Notes: a model not told the origin generated them from the letters alone. 64,000 bases of DNA from Raphanus sativus (GCF_000801105.2 NC_079511.1:21723792-21787791), one strand, 5' to 3'. Counted from the stretch's first letter, positions 47,005 through 59,515 are shown. Numbers and translations: made by a program.

Positions 47005-47880
47005 AAAAATTATAATCATTATTTAAAAATAATTGATACATAACGCCAACCGGAAAAGAAAAGCACAGTTCATCACCACACCACAACCCTATTACAATGC
47101 AAATCTTTGAAAATCAATAACCACAAAAAAGACATGGCATCACATGTATCCATCCACTGAAATAGAACAACAACTACTCAAGGCCGGCTTAACATGATTA
47201 AGGCCCCTAGGGCAAAAAAAAGAAGTTATCCTCTAAACTTTGTGTATATTTAATGTTTTAAATACTTTTTTGTTTTCAAAATTTAGACTGTAATATTTTG
47301 TTTATTTTGTGATGAAAACAAAAGAATATACGTATAAAAATATTTTGGGCCTCTTTTTAATTTTATTTATAAGCTTTTTTAAAAAAATATATATAAAAGC
47401 ATGTATTTTTATAAAAAAATTGGACCCGTTAATTGTTAATATAAGGGAGCTCGGGTTTGGACCCGGGCGGTCGCACCGTTTGTCCCCGCCAGCACTGCAA
47501 CTACTATCCACGACTCTGCGCTTGCGCCAAAATTAATTTCAAAAATATAGAAGTGTAACAAACTGTTTTTAACTTAATATCGATGAAGACTGCTTAGCTT
47601 ATTTATATATCAAGGACGCAAAACAAAAAGGCGGATAGCTTAGCACGTGGTGTGAGGCAACAGACGTCGTTTACTGTCCATATGGATACAAAGCAACCAG
47701 TTTGGTTTACAGAGGCCACATGAGTCTGTAATCTTGTCGACAAAAAAAAAAAAAATCGATGAAAACTGCTGTGTTTACGTATATTTTTAATAAAATCCAG
47801 TAAAAACTATGAAAATAATATTTTTGAAACTACGTAATGAATCAACAACGTACCTGACCCCGCGCTTGCGCGGGGGCTAT
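47005..47880. other. Interior of large Helitron without genes
   Basis: AT-rich. A piece near 47180-47230 (AAGGCCGGCTTAACATG) and a GC-rich patch near 47440-47520 look like ends of a small hAT-type element. No coding content seen. Confidence 0.4.
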
Positions 47881-47888
47881 GCCCCTAG

Positions 47889-49097
47889 TATATATAATGC
47901 CTCACTTTTCTCTCTATCTAAGGTGTCCACATCAGCAGTTTTTTAAAGTATGTGGGTCCCACTTTCATTTTCGATCTTGGTTTGGGTCTTAAAGAGATAT
48001 GATTTTGGTTTATGTTCCATAAAAAGCCCAAGTCGTGTATAAGACCATTCGGCCAATATTTAGTCATATGGCCCATTTTTAAAAAAAATCCGACGTTTTT
48101 ATGTGGCAATCGACTAAAGCTCTGACGTTTTGTGGTTTAGACGAGGAAAGTTTGCCGTTTTGTATTCATTAAACAAGTTTTATGATTAGGTTTTCAGAGT
48201 TCTTCTTCTTCGACCCTCACAATCCCTGCTTCTTTTCCTAAGCCTGTAAAAAGATGAGTCTCTATCAACTCTTTACCTCCCGTCTTTTCATATCTATCAA
48301 TTCTTTTAATTGTGTTCAACGTATACCTCTTAAAGTTTACAATAAATATTTTTTTTCATTAAATTCAATTACAATCTTAAACTCTCCATCTCCCTTCGGA
48401 TACAATGAAACGGAAAATTTACTTCAACCTCTATAAATTGGGAGAGGGTTGATAGCAGGATGGATCTTCACAGGCGCTATCAGCTTATTTTCTATCTTCA
48501 ATTGGAGATGGAGCTGCTCATCCTCGACGAACAGGTATGATTCATTTTCTCTGAAATTTCCTTCCTACAAAGCCCAAAGAGATCTATCGAGTTGCTGATC
48601 TGCGTGTAACCATTTGATGAATTGCATCCCGAATGATCCCAAAACAATCAGCGCCTACCTCAAAACACAACACTAGGTATCATATTTTTTTCTCTCATCT
48701 CCTTTTTAGCCAATAACAAAATAACTAGCAAAGACACTAATCTATGAACTAACTTTCGCAGATGATGAGTAAACCGGCGCCCAGGAGACCTCCGCAATGT
48801 GATGTAGATGATCGGAGGACACTGAAGAAGAAGAAGAAGAAGCCTGCAAAAATGTCAGAGGATGCTAAAGCATTGAGCATGATTTGACAAATGTTCAAGT
48901 ACTGCTTCATTAGTGTTTCTCCTGCCACTCATGAGTTTTGTATTGTTTTAATCTCAGTACTGATCTTTATGCTGGACGTGACTATGATGACCGAGACATG
49001 GAAGCGGGATTTGACGATATCATGAAGGAAGAGAGTCGAAGGTAACAACAATATTTTGATCATGAGTTTCTTTCATTTGTTTCTTCTTATATATATA

Positions 49098-49145
<48 letters not shown>

Positions 49146-50567
49146 CTCAACGGTTTGTGTTGGACTTGCTCAATGCAGTGCGAGAATCGCCAAGGGAGGA
49201 AGATGAAATGGAAGCAAAGCTGATCGCAGAAGAAGAAGAGCGAGAGTGACAGAGAAAGTTGCGGAGGCTGAGGCGTTAAGAAAAAAAGTTAGAAGAAACC
49301 TTTTGATCTTTGTCTTCTTTTTATATATATGACTTAGAGTTTAATCTTTAGTGCTTCTCTCACTCAAATCTCTTTGACCGCTTGAGGCACAAGAGATTTT
49401 TAACTTTCTTTTTTCAAATTAAGAATCTTTTGTTCTTGAAACTCTACAATTAGGTTATAGATTGGTTGAGTCACTTGAGGAATCTGTTGATGAACTTCCA
49501 AAGTTGGTGAAAGCTTGATTCTTTTTCTTTGTATAAAACCAGAGAATGATAAAAGAGTAAAAGAATATATCTTTATTAACGTGGGAGTTACTTTAGTTTT
49601 ACTTTCCTACAAGTCCCAGTAACATGACTTTTGTGATTCTTTTATCATCTTTTCCTCTTAAAGATCTTTGTTTTAGGTTAAGAAGAAATTGTCTTCCTCT
49701 TGCAACAGAGTCGTCGAGATGTTATTCTCCTACTTCTTCGACTCCTCTTGAGGAGAGCTAGAGACTATTCGAAGCTAGCTTAGAAATCGTGGAACCATCC
49801 TTTCTTTCTCCTGTTTGGTATTATCATTCTTTTCCACAATCTAAAGATAGTTGAAAGTTTATGCTATGGTATAATTGTCTCTTTCAGTTCAATACATTAT
49901 AAAACTTGACTCTTTTGGTTTAGTTTAGGTTGGACATTCAAACAGATTCTTATAGCTTTTCTGGATCATTTATGTACTCCAGTTTGATTTTTGTTTTCCA
50001 GGTTACTGGTGATTTGCAGATATATAATTATAAGGTATGTTATAATTCACATGGGATACATATATGCGTAAATGTATGTTTTTGTAACATAATTAAGTAT
50101 TTATTATTTATATTTTAATGGACGATAACGGGAAAGATAAAAAATGTTTATGGAGAGGAATGTGTCACCCATGAAATGCTGGTAGAAAGCTATCGAACTT
50201 TTTTTTGTCTGTTTGGGTATTAAAGCATAGCAAAACACGTGGTTGGAGAAGAAGTAGAAACTATATAAGATTAGAATAGTTTGCTTAAAGGATCACTCAA
50301 TCACAATCATCTAAAACCGAATTATGGTCCATTAGTCTCTATGTGATCTGCATATGGACTAATTACGTAAGGAGAGTCGTATAAATTGCAATGGACTAGA
50401 GTTCTTTTCATAAGTTGGTCCCGTTTAAGAAACATATCAACGTAATGGTTGTGAGAAGCAACACAAATTAATGGTTTAGAAACATATCAACGTATTCATT
50501 TGAGACTTTTTATATAGAACAACAACAATGTTAATGACCCCGCGCTTGCGCGGGGCTACGCCCTTAG
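47889..50567 (+). mobile_element. Helitron carrying an SPT2-like fragment
   Basis: Begins directly after the 3' end of the previous Helitron with TATATATAATGCCTCAC (the 5' TC appears lost), followed by the family's CCACATCAGCAG block. It ends CCCCGCGCTTGCGCGGGGCTACGCCCTTAG before T, so the usual CTAG is changed. 2.7 kb. An AT microsatellite (about 49088-49144) lies inside. Confidence 0.65.
48762..49300 (+). pseudogene. SPT2 chromatin protein fragment
   Basis: Three exon-like pieces encode parts of the C-terminal domain of SPT2-type histone chaperones: APRRPPQCDVDDRR with a lysine run and KALSMI, a stop, QMF (48762-48900); YDDRDMEAGFDDIMKEESRR (48955-49040); and SARIAK, a frameshift, then EMEAKLIAEEEERE and a stop (49178-49290). 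GT and AG sites separate the pieces, so the fragment was captured as genomic DNA. It is clearly non-functional. Confidence 0.75.
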
Positions 50568-51117
50568 TATTATTAAAGAAATGAGTATTTTTAGTAAAAA
50601 AGCCAATAAGATCATGCTTTAATAGTATAGATTAATTCATTTTTTACTGTTTGGCCTCTTAATTGTGAAACCTTTGCCGCTTTTATATATCTAATTTTGA
50701 CTCACCTAGATTTGGATCCTACCTCCGCCACTGCGCCGCCCCCGCACCCAACAAAGAAATGAGACCAAACAGATATGAAATCGAACTGATGAAAGGTGTT
50801 AGTTGATGTTGATAATTTCAAACAACCTATCAATATCTAGAATGTAACTTCATTTTTACTAAAATTTTCGTTACTGAATGACAGGCCTGCTGAATGACCA
50901 TGGTTAATTTCAAGATAATACAAAATACTGAGGAAAGGAGATTACACAAATCACACAATTGAGAATTGAAAGCACATAAAACAACAAGTTTCTCCACTAA
51001 ATTTATTTATTTTGTTCAAATATTCTCCACTAGATATGAACCAATATCATCAAATAACCTTGTCCCTTCATAACCCTCAACTGCGTGACATCACCGTTTC
51101 AAATTGACCATGTTTGA
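50568..51117. other. GH3 3' flank
   Basis: Gene-free spacer between the Helitron and the GH3 stop codon; likely includes the GH3 3' UTR. Confidence 0.45.
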
Positions 51118-51602
51118 TCAGAGGGGAGAGGATTTGTCGCTGAAGAATCGAGCAAGAACTCTGTCTTCAAGAATTGCTAAAACTTGGGGAGAGTTTACGG
51201 AAAGAGGTGTCTTGTATTGAGTTGTAGAAGCACCCTTGGAGATGAAGTATTCCATGAGAGAATCAAACGTTCCTTGTTGCACCACCCTTACCTCTAGAGC
51301 TCCAATAGATCCATCTTTACTCCTTATCTCTCGATAAAGAGAATTTAACGATTCCTCCATCACACAACAACATTCCACCATCACCTCGTTATCAAGCTTA
51401 AAAATTCCATTACAGTGTTTGGCTTTAAGCTCCCAATAAAGAACATAATGACCTGGGTCAGTAGAGATATCAGAATAGCTTGTGAATCCCATCAACATTA
51501 AACCGGAAGATTCAAGAACAAGTGTTGCATGTTTCAACGCCTTAAAAAGATCTTCTTCAGTTGTTGCCTCCACGTGAACACTTAGAACAATATTTTTTCT
51601 AC

Positions 51603-52960
51603 GGGAAATCGCATAAAAAACCCTCAAAGTGTAACTTACTAGCTTTTTAAACCTTGAAGTTTTTTCACTAACACTTTTAACCTTCAAAGTGACATTTATA
51701 TCATAAAAACCTCCAAATCAAAAAATTGACCGGTTCAGCAGGTAATTTTTCAAAAATAATTATTTAATTAATAAAATAAACAAAATAAATAAATAAAAAT
51801 CCAAAAAATAAATAAAAATCGAAAATTTTAATAAAATTTACAAAAAAAAAAATTAGAAAATTAAATAAATATATTAAAAATTAAATTATTTTCTAAAATA
51901 TTTATAAAAATAACTAAAAAATTAATAATAAATAAGATTAAATTTAAATAGAGAAGAACTAAATAAAAAGTTCACAATTTTTTTTAAAAAAATGGAAAAT
52001 ATAAAATTCAAAATTCAAAATTCACAAGTGACGATGATGGTTTCTCACATAACCATTAACAATGACGATAGTTGTCATATCTCCAATGATAGTTTCCAAC
52101 GTCATCTTAAAAATGACAAAAAAAAAAAAATTTCAAACTTTTGAATTTTCAATTTTTTGAAATATATGAATTTTTTATTTTCTGTTTTTAGTTTGATCTC
52201 ATTTATTTTTGAATTTTAATTTTCTAAATAATAATTAAATTCGGATTTGTTTCTAACTTTTTTGATTCTTAAGTAATTATATATTAATTAATAAAAATCA
52301 GAAAATTAGAAAAAATCAGAAATTAATTAAAATTTAGAAAATTAAAATTCAAAACTAAATGAGATCAAATTAAAAAACAGAAAAATAAAAAATTCATATA
52401 TTTCAAAAAAATGAAAATTCAAATGTTCGAAAAAGATTTTTTTTTGTCATTTTCAAGATGATGTTGGAAACTATCGTTAGAGATATGTCAATTATCGTCA
52501 TTGTTAATGGTTATGTGAGAAACCATCATCGTCACTAGTGAATTTTGAATTTTATATTTTCCATTTTTTTAAAAAAATTGTGAACTTTTTATTTAGTTCT
52601 TCTCTATTTAAATTTAATCTTATTTATTATTAATTTTTTAGTTATTTTTATTAATATTTTAGAAAATAATTTAATTTTTAATATATTTATTTAATTTTCT
52701 AAAATTTTAATTTATTTTTTGTTTTTTTTCATAAATTTGTAAATTTTATTAGAATTTTCGATTTTTATTTATTTATTTTGTTTATTTTATTAATTAAATA
52801 ATTATTTTTGAAAAATTACCTGCTGAACCAGTCAATTTTTTGATTTGGAGGTTTTTTATGATACAAATGTCACTTTGAAGGTTAAAAGTGTTAGTGAAAA
52901 AACTTCAAGGTTTAAAGTGCTAGTAAGTGACACTTTGAGGGTTTTTTATGCGATTTTCCC
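51603..52960. mobile_element. Mutator-like foldback element in GH3 exon 4
   Basis: Ends GGGAAATCGCATAAAAAACC (left) and GGGAAAATCGCATAAAAAAC (right, reverse complement) with perfect 10-base flanks TTTTTTCTAC at 51593-51602 and 52961-52970. Arms of roughly 640 bases are about 95 percent complementary by eye and meet near 52245-52320, so nearly the whole element is one hairpin. It has no transposase. Its first bases GGGAAATCG are shared with the foldback at 35886. Confidence 0.9.
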
Positions 52961-53975
52961 TTTTTTCTACGTACAAATCTGAATTGAGGTGCACTATTGT
53001 AAAATCCAGTCACTTGTAAAATATCCCCCATTCTATATCTGTATAAGCCTAGAAACAATATTAATTAAAAGAAAATAATTAGTTTTCATATATACATATA
53101 ATTGAGAGAAGAACTATATATATTATAGATGCATATATAATAATATAATATAACTCACCAAAACCATTTGTGACCAAGGTCTCATAGAAGCATCCCAACT
53201 TAACGTTCACAAGGTCAATAATTTCACCGTTGTTTCCTTCATCAACTGGAATGAACTCGAAGTATGACATGTTGGGCATAAATGTGTAAGACACATCCTG
53301 TGGTTTGCATAGAGGATTCACATTTACTCCAAACAATGTTTCAGAAGACGAATAACTCGGGGAGATGAGTGGCAGCTTGTTTGAATAAAATTCCAATATT
53401 GGTATGTATTGACTCATCTGTCCAGTAAGTGTGCTTTGAATGAATTTGATGTTAGGCCATAGACGTGTGATGATACCTTCCCATGATTTCTGGCTGCATT
53501 CTTGTTCAATTAGATCTGCCAAGTGAGGGTTAGGCCCTCCAAGAATGATGGAAACAGAGTCTTTGCAACCAAGGTCGGTGATCCACTCACTAATATAACC
53601 AGATCGAATGTTGTTACACAATTCTTTCCAGTTAGATTCGAGAAAAGTGATGGCTTGGACTACCCCCGAAGCAAAGGTAGCAACCAGACTCACAACCTCC
53701 TCTCTCCGGACAAGGCCACAGAGAAGATGACAGTACATGCTTTGTTTGTTGTCTACACATAGTATCACTTCGTCGGGGCTAGTAAAACGTGTCGACGACC
53801 AGTACTTCTTGAAATAACTGCTCACTATGAAACTTGTCATCAAAGGAGCAACAAGTAAACCAGAGGAAGTTGTGGATAACGGTCTGGTGTTAAGAAACGA
53901 CATGGCCTTTCCTTGCTCGACACAATTGATATGCCTTTAAAAAGATAAAAAGTGGATTATCCATAGAATCACTAA

Positions 53976-56504
53976 GAGCATATCCAAACTAACTCCATTT
54001 TCTATTCCAAAATGGAGTTTGAAATTAAAAACAACTAGATTTTAACCCGCACGTTCGTGCGGATATATTTATATTTTTTAAATATATTTTATATTATTAA
54101 AAATGTTTTAAATATATAATTTCTATTTTAGTGTTATATATTGTATTACTATATCATATTATTGTTTATAATGGTTTTTCTAAAAAAATTTACTTTGTTA
54201 TTGATTTTTATTACTTACTAATATATTTTCGAGTTAGGTAAAATAAAATAAAAATATGAAATACTCAAATAGAGAACCCCATTCAAATTATGTTGTTTTC
54301 TTTAATTTAAACATTTTGCATATAATACATTTTTAAATTTTATTTATTTATATTATAGAAAATAAATATGACTAAAATAATTATATTTACATGTTGTGTT
54401 TAAGAAAATATACTTTAACATATCTCATTTTAGTATTTTACGGGATTTATTTATTTTAAATAATATAATCCTATTGTTTTAGTAAACTTTATACATAGTA
54501 GTATCTATCATACTATTTTATTAATTTATTATATAGGATATTTGTTTTGGATGTTATGATATTAAGTTCTATTTTTTTTTTTAAATTAAGACGTCAAAAC
54601 ATTAGGTTACTTTAAATTTTTACAACATATATAGTTAGTTTTTTCAGGTACATTTCAAAAAGTTAATCTTTATTATCCATGATTTTGTCTTTTGTAAAGT
54701 TTGAAATATTATCATTTTGAGTTTGAATATTTATTTTCAAAATAATATATTTTTTCGAGACAACTTTGGAAAATTACACAACTATTTGAGTTTGGAATAA
54801 TACATGAATTTTGAATTTGTTTTGGTACTACATTACTGTATTATTTTATAAAATATTTGAATTTTTGGTGATATTTTTAATTCTTATCAACAAATTTTGT
54901 TACAATTAAAATAAAATAAAATTTATAACTAAATTTGATTTTTGTCACTAATATTTTAAATGAATTACTGAAATTTCATATTTTACTAATAACATATTTT
55001 TAAATAGTATATGAACTAAAGGTATTATATACTATTATATTTTGTATATAAACATTTAAGCAATATATGCTAATAGTTTCAAAATAAATAAAAAGATAAT
55101 GTATGGCTGTAAATATAAAATTTTAACTTATGTTAATACATTTATTTTTAATATAAAAGTATTATATAGTTTTCGAAGTTTAATCCATTATAATGATGAT
55201 CAATAATTTATTTAAGTTAAAAAATAAAATAATTTTTTTTGTTAATTTACCTATTTAATATATTTTTATATTTAATTCATATAGCACTTCTATTTTTATA
55301 TAATACGGAATATATCATAGAATCTATAAAAAGTTAGTATAAAGAATTTTTTATTTTCTTTTTTTATAATAAGTTTTAGTTAAATTTACTTATAATAATA
55401 TTATATTACTAATTTCGAAATATATTTATGTGTTATTTATAAAAAAATATTTAAATTTTAAACTAAGATTTTGTTAGATTTTTTCTCAACAGATTTTATT
55501 ATAATTAAAAAATCAAATTTATAGTTGGTTTATTGTTAATATATTTATAGTTGGTTTATTGTTAATACAAATAATCAAATATGTCATATTGACTAATTCT
55601 TTAAGTGGTCCTACTATGACTTGTTAATAGTAGATAAAAATAGAACCCTAAATTAATAGATTAGATTCATACCAATTTCCATTTCCCACTCTATAATGGA
55701 ATAAAGATAAAATTTCATACAAAATACTCCCACTAAAATTTGTTAATTTTTTAAAAATTGAATCTTATTTAATACATAATTTAATACATTAGCTGATAAT
55801 TCTATTCATTTTAATACATTAAATTTTAAACAGTGATCATTTTTAATACTTGATGTTTATTTTAATCAAAAGAATTAATAAGTTCCGGAAATGTTAAAAA
55901 TCTTCCAATTTCAAGTAAAAATCTTACAACATATCTAGTTTAATTTTAAAATTTAGGAAAATGAAAATTTAAAATGTGTAAAACTTAAATTTGATGAAAA
56001 TAAATAAATTAGTTTTTTTCAGAAAATAAATAAATTTGATATTAAAATTAAAACTAAAATTGGAAGTTTAAGTTTATTTATAATTTAGCTTCCTTTATTC
56101 CTAATATTTAAAATAAAATAAGAATTTTCAGATTTGCATTTTGGAATAATAGAGATTTTTTTTAGAAAATTTCATTTGAAACTTATTAATATTTTCGATT
56201 AAAATAAGAATAGTTTGTATATTAAAATGAATACTGTGTTAAAGTTAATGTATTAAAATGAACAAAATAATGAGTTGATGTATTAAACTATGTAGTAAAA
56301 AAATTTGTGTATTAAAAACTTAACAAAATTTAGTTATAGTATTTTTATGCAATTTTTACTGAAGTAAATAAATAGTATTACTTTGTAAATGGAATAATGA
56401 ATTTTTTACTCATTACATCATTTTTCATTTCAAAATAAAGTAGATTGGAATATAACTGAATTTCGTTTTGAAAAAAAATTAATAATACATTAGAGATGAT
56501 GCCC
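53976..56504. mobile_element. Harbinger-like element in GH3 intron 2
   Basis: Imperfect ends GAGCATATCCAA and (reverse complement) GGGCATCATCTC are flanked by TAA on both sides (53973-53975, 56505-56507), the 3-base TWA duplication of PIF/Harbinger elements. Without the nested Helitron it is about 900 bases, AT-rich and non-coding. It fills nearly all of GH3 intron 2. Confidence 0.55.
54035..55665 (-). mobile_element. Helitron in GH3 intron 2
   Basis: On the minus strand it starts TCTAATCTATTAATTTAGGG after A (plus-strand T at 55666) and ends with hairpin CCGCACGAACGTGCGG, then GTTAAAATCTAG before T (plus-strand A at 54034). 1631 bases, AT-rich, no genes. It lies within the Harbinger-like element. 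Confidence 0.85.
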
Positions 56505-56993
56505 TAATACACTTAAATGAATGTGTTATATGTATGTGTGTCAGTGTGTGAAGAGTTACTTGGATATAATGGAGGTGCGTAGAGCATCGATGAATACTAT
56601 TTTCTCAAAGAATTTGTTGTTCACTGGGAAGATCTTCTGTTTCCCTCCTGTAGTTCCAGAGCTACACCCCAAGAATGTTACAATCACACGATAAATTTAC
56701 TTTCTGTAATTTGACAACATATACCTTAGGAAGAAGCTAGTGATAGGTTCGCCCGAAATAACATCCGAGGGTTCTCCATCCGCTACACGTTCTATATAAG
56801 GCCTAGCATCTTCATAGGTAACGATTGGTACGTTCTTCTTGAATAGCTCTTTATCAGGATTCCCATGGAGAAAGGGAAGGAGATATTTTGTGTTAGCGTT
56901 AACTCTTAGTATCTCATCCAACAAATCATCTTGTGTTTGTTTAGCATTGGACGTCAACTCCTCTAGATCCTTGAGCACGGAGCTGAGACTCAT

Positions 56994-58520
56994 ATTTGTT
57001 TTTGATCTCTTGATTTATGTCAAGTCAAGGTTTCTATATGTAGCGGAATAAAACCAATAAATTAACTCAACTTGCTTAGAAAACCATCTCATGCAAGAAA
57101 AACAAATTGATTACAGTTGTATATAATAAAGTAGAATATTATAATAGATTAAATCAACGTCAAGAAACATGGGATAACGATTCGGTTAGATTTGCATAAA
57201 TAAGAAATTATACATGTAAGTTAGGTGGCGCTACACAAGGAGCTGTAAAGTTAGAGAAACAATTAAAGAATAAGAAAACTGCATATCGCACGTTGATATA
57301 TTCACTAATATATAAAACAAACCTCAACAGTTCATAAATATAGCTTATTTGATTGAATTCAGCCAATCATTCAAATAATATTCTCTACTAAAAGTCATCA
57401 TTTCAGTAACATTCATTAAAAATATAATTAAATATAAAGTGTTAATTTAATTTGTCAAAATCATCACTTTAATCATAAAGCTAATTTATCCAACAGGAAA
57501 CAAAATATAGTTTTGTTTCCAGTAGTAACTATATTAAACTGAACACGATTCAGAAAACCTAATTAGTGATGCATAACTAATATAAAATTGAGAAAATTAC
57601 ACTCTAGAGCAAATTTTGAGTCCTTAATTTATTTTATTAAAACTGATATACCTTTTAAAAATAACCAATATTTTATTTTAATAATTATAACTTATTCCAC
57701 TGAATTAATAACTATTAATTAATTAATCATAAACTTTTATTTATTTAAATTATTATTTAACCAATTTACAATATTTCTAATCAGATTATTGCTTAACCAG
57801 ATTATTCTCTAACTAATTTTAACAATAAAATTGAACAGATCTATTTACAATGTGACATACGAATTTTAAATGTTATATCTTCGTCTATATTATTTCATTT
57901 CACATAAAAATATAGACTAGAAAAAGTTTTTTCAAATATATGTGAAATGATTTGATGAATAATACAATTAACATATAATACTTGAGTTATAAGAATACAA
58001 CAAATAAATTTCAATTTAATATTTCTTCAAAAATAAATATAGAAATATAAATTATTTAGAATATAGATATTTTAGAGATATATATCTATTTTTAGAAACA
58101 GAAGTAAATTTCATTTGACATAAAAAAATTATTTGGAAAACTAGATTTATTAATATACATAAATATGATAACTAGTGACATATCATTTTGATTGATTTAA
58201 TATCCAACCACAATATGAGTAACCAACAAATCATAGACTGTTAAAAATTGTTTTCTGTTATAAATGTTAATAGATCTTGACCCGCATAATAGAGCAGATG
58301 ATTATTTTTATTTTCATAAACATAAATATTTGGTTACATGATTTGTGGTATATAATTCTAATATTTACTATATTACTAATTGTTTAGTAACATTTTTAGA
58401 AACAATAATTTTATAGTTTGTATGCAGTTCTTAATTTATTGTTTCAAATTGTCGGTAATATCTCTAATTAACACTAACTAAAACCGTAACCTAAACCTAA
58501 AAAATCCTGCCGAATATTTC
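56994..58520. other. GH3 upstream region and AT-rich spacer
   Basis: GH3 promoter side, then AT-rich DNA without a gene. A possible degraded Helitron 3' end in minus orientation lies near 58265-58295 (GATCTTGACCCGCATAATAG). Confidence 0.4.
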
Positions 58521-58529
58521 TCAAGAAGT

Positions 58530-59010
58530 CTTTTCGGATAAACATGTTAGTTTTGCAATTGACCGAAATTTGTCAAAATTTTGATTTTTTAAAGAAGTTT
58601 TTTTGGGAAGTCTTCTCGGGGAAGACTTCTATAGAAGTCTTGTGAAAGTTTTTCCGAAGTCTTCTCATTGTCACAAGAAGCGTGTGTGAATTACTTTTGC
58701 AATTAAAAATAATAGTAAAACATTTAATATTAACGAAAAGACTTCTCAAGAAGTCTTCTCGAGGAAGATTTCTTTAGAAGGCTTGTCAATTTCATATCGG
58801 GTTTATGGTCAAACCTTTGGTTACGAGAGAAAATTTCTAGAGAAATCTTCCTGGAAAAGTCAACTGCAAAAGTATTTTAGGTAGACTTCTTGCAACATTG
58901 AGAAGACTTTGGGAAGACTTATAGAAGACTTCTAGTCTTCTATAAAAAGTCAAAATTTTGACAAATTTTGGTCAATTGCAAAACTAATATTTTTATCCGA
59001 GAATTTAAAA
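58530..59010. mobile_element. Foldback element rich in AAGTCTTC motifs
   Basis: TTAGTTTTGCAATTGACC near 58548 and its reverse complement near 58980 are parts of arms of about 55 bases that differ at few positions (each beginning TCGGATAAA). Between and outside them AGAAGTCTTC and GAAGACTTC recur many times in both orientations. It has no ORF. I found no clear target-site duplication. Confidence 0.65.
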
Positions 59011-59220
59011 AATTCTCGAGAATTTAAAAAGACTCTTGCATTTTTCGAGAATTTAAAAAATTCAAATGTAACCCAATATTTACAAAGGAAAACTTATCAA
59101 AATGTCTTATGTAGACTTTTTAAGAAGTCTTCTCCCGAGAAGACTTTCTAAAAAGTCTTCTATGTCAATCTTTACTAAACTTCAATTTTCTCCAAATTTA
59201 AAATGAGTTTTTTATTTGTT

Positions 59221-59515
59221 ATGACCCTGATATCTGGATGCCCTGAAAGGAACCCGACTAACGCCTAATGACCGTCTACCAAAAATATGGGCGTTGCCCG
59301 CCGGGGAGCCCGCCGAAAGCATCTTAGGAGGGGCTGGTGATCTCCATGTTAAGCTACCAGTGGCCACGCAAATCTGAACTGAGATTCTCCTTATTGGACC
59401 CAAAGGTCCCTCAAAACCACAAACCCGCAGATGGCAGCCTCGAACCCGTGACCTTGCCACAATGTTACTGATCTCAAACGTACTGGTGAATATGCTCTTT
59501 CTCAGTTGTAACAAG
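59221..59515 (-). mobile_element. GC-rich SINE-like island
   Basis: A sharply GC-rich block in AT-rich DNA. On the minus strand it contains GGGTTCGAGGC near 59440, a good pol III B-box match, but I could not find a convincing A box. The open frame across it (59212-59514) has no recognisable protein. A SINE or another structural-RNA-derived retroposon is the best guess. Confidence 0.4.

Larger units (their letters stand above)
42156..47888 (+). mobile_element. Large Helitron with nested insertions
   Basis: Starts TCATCTATAATATAATGCC, followed by CCACGTCAGCAGC as in the other family members, and ends CCCCGCGCTTGCGCGGGGGCTATGCCCCTAG before T. Pairing of these two ends is inferred. It contains a complete second Helitron (44033-44998), another Helitron 3' end (46472), a helicase relic and a short hairpin. 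The first 1.8 kb holds exon-like patches I could not identify. Confidence 0.6.
51118..56993 (-). pseudogene. GH3 family acyl-acid amido synthetase, split by a transposon
   Basis: GH3 enzymes use ATP to adenylate auxin, jasmonate or benzoates and join them to amino acids. Exons: 56725-56993 (MSLSSVLKDLEEL), 56560-56661 (SSGTTGGKQKIFPVNN, the ATP-binding motif), 53159-53934 (with YSSSETLFGVN, the second conserved motif, and MSYFEFIP), and 51118-53048. The last exon is interrupted between codons of RRKN by a 1358-base foldback plus a 10-base duplication. Leaving those out, exon lengths total 1710, exactly 570 codons, with no other stop or frameshift, so the gene was intact until the insertion. 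Residues [18 protein letters not shown] precede and IVLSVHVEA follow the break. By recall it is nearest the At1g48660-At1g48690 cluster; its substrate is unknown. Confidence 0.9.

Noticed and set aside
49081..49144. Regulatory TATA cluster
   Set aside because: It is a plain AT microsatellite inside a Helitron.
59212..59514. Minus 100-codon ORF in the GC-rich island
   Set aside because: The frame is long only because the sequence is GC-rich; no motif, and it extends across the apparent edges of the element.
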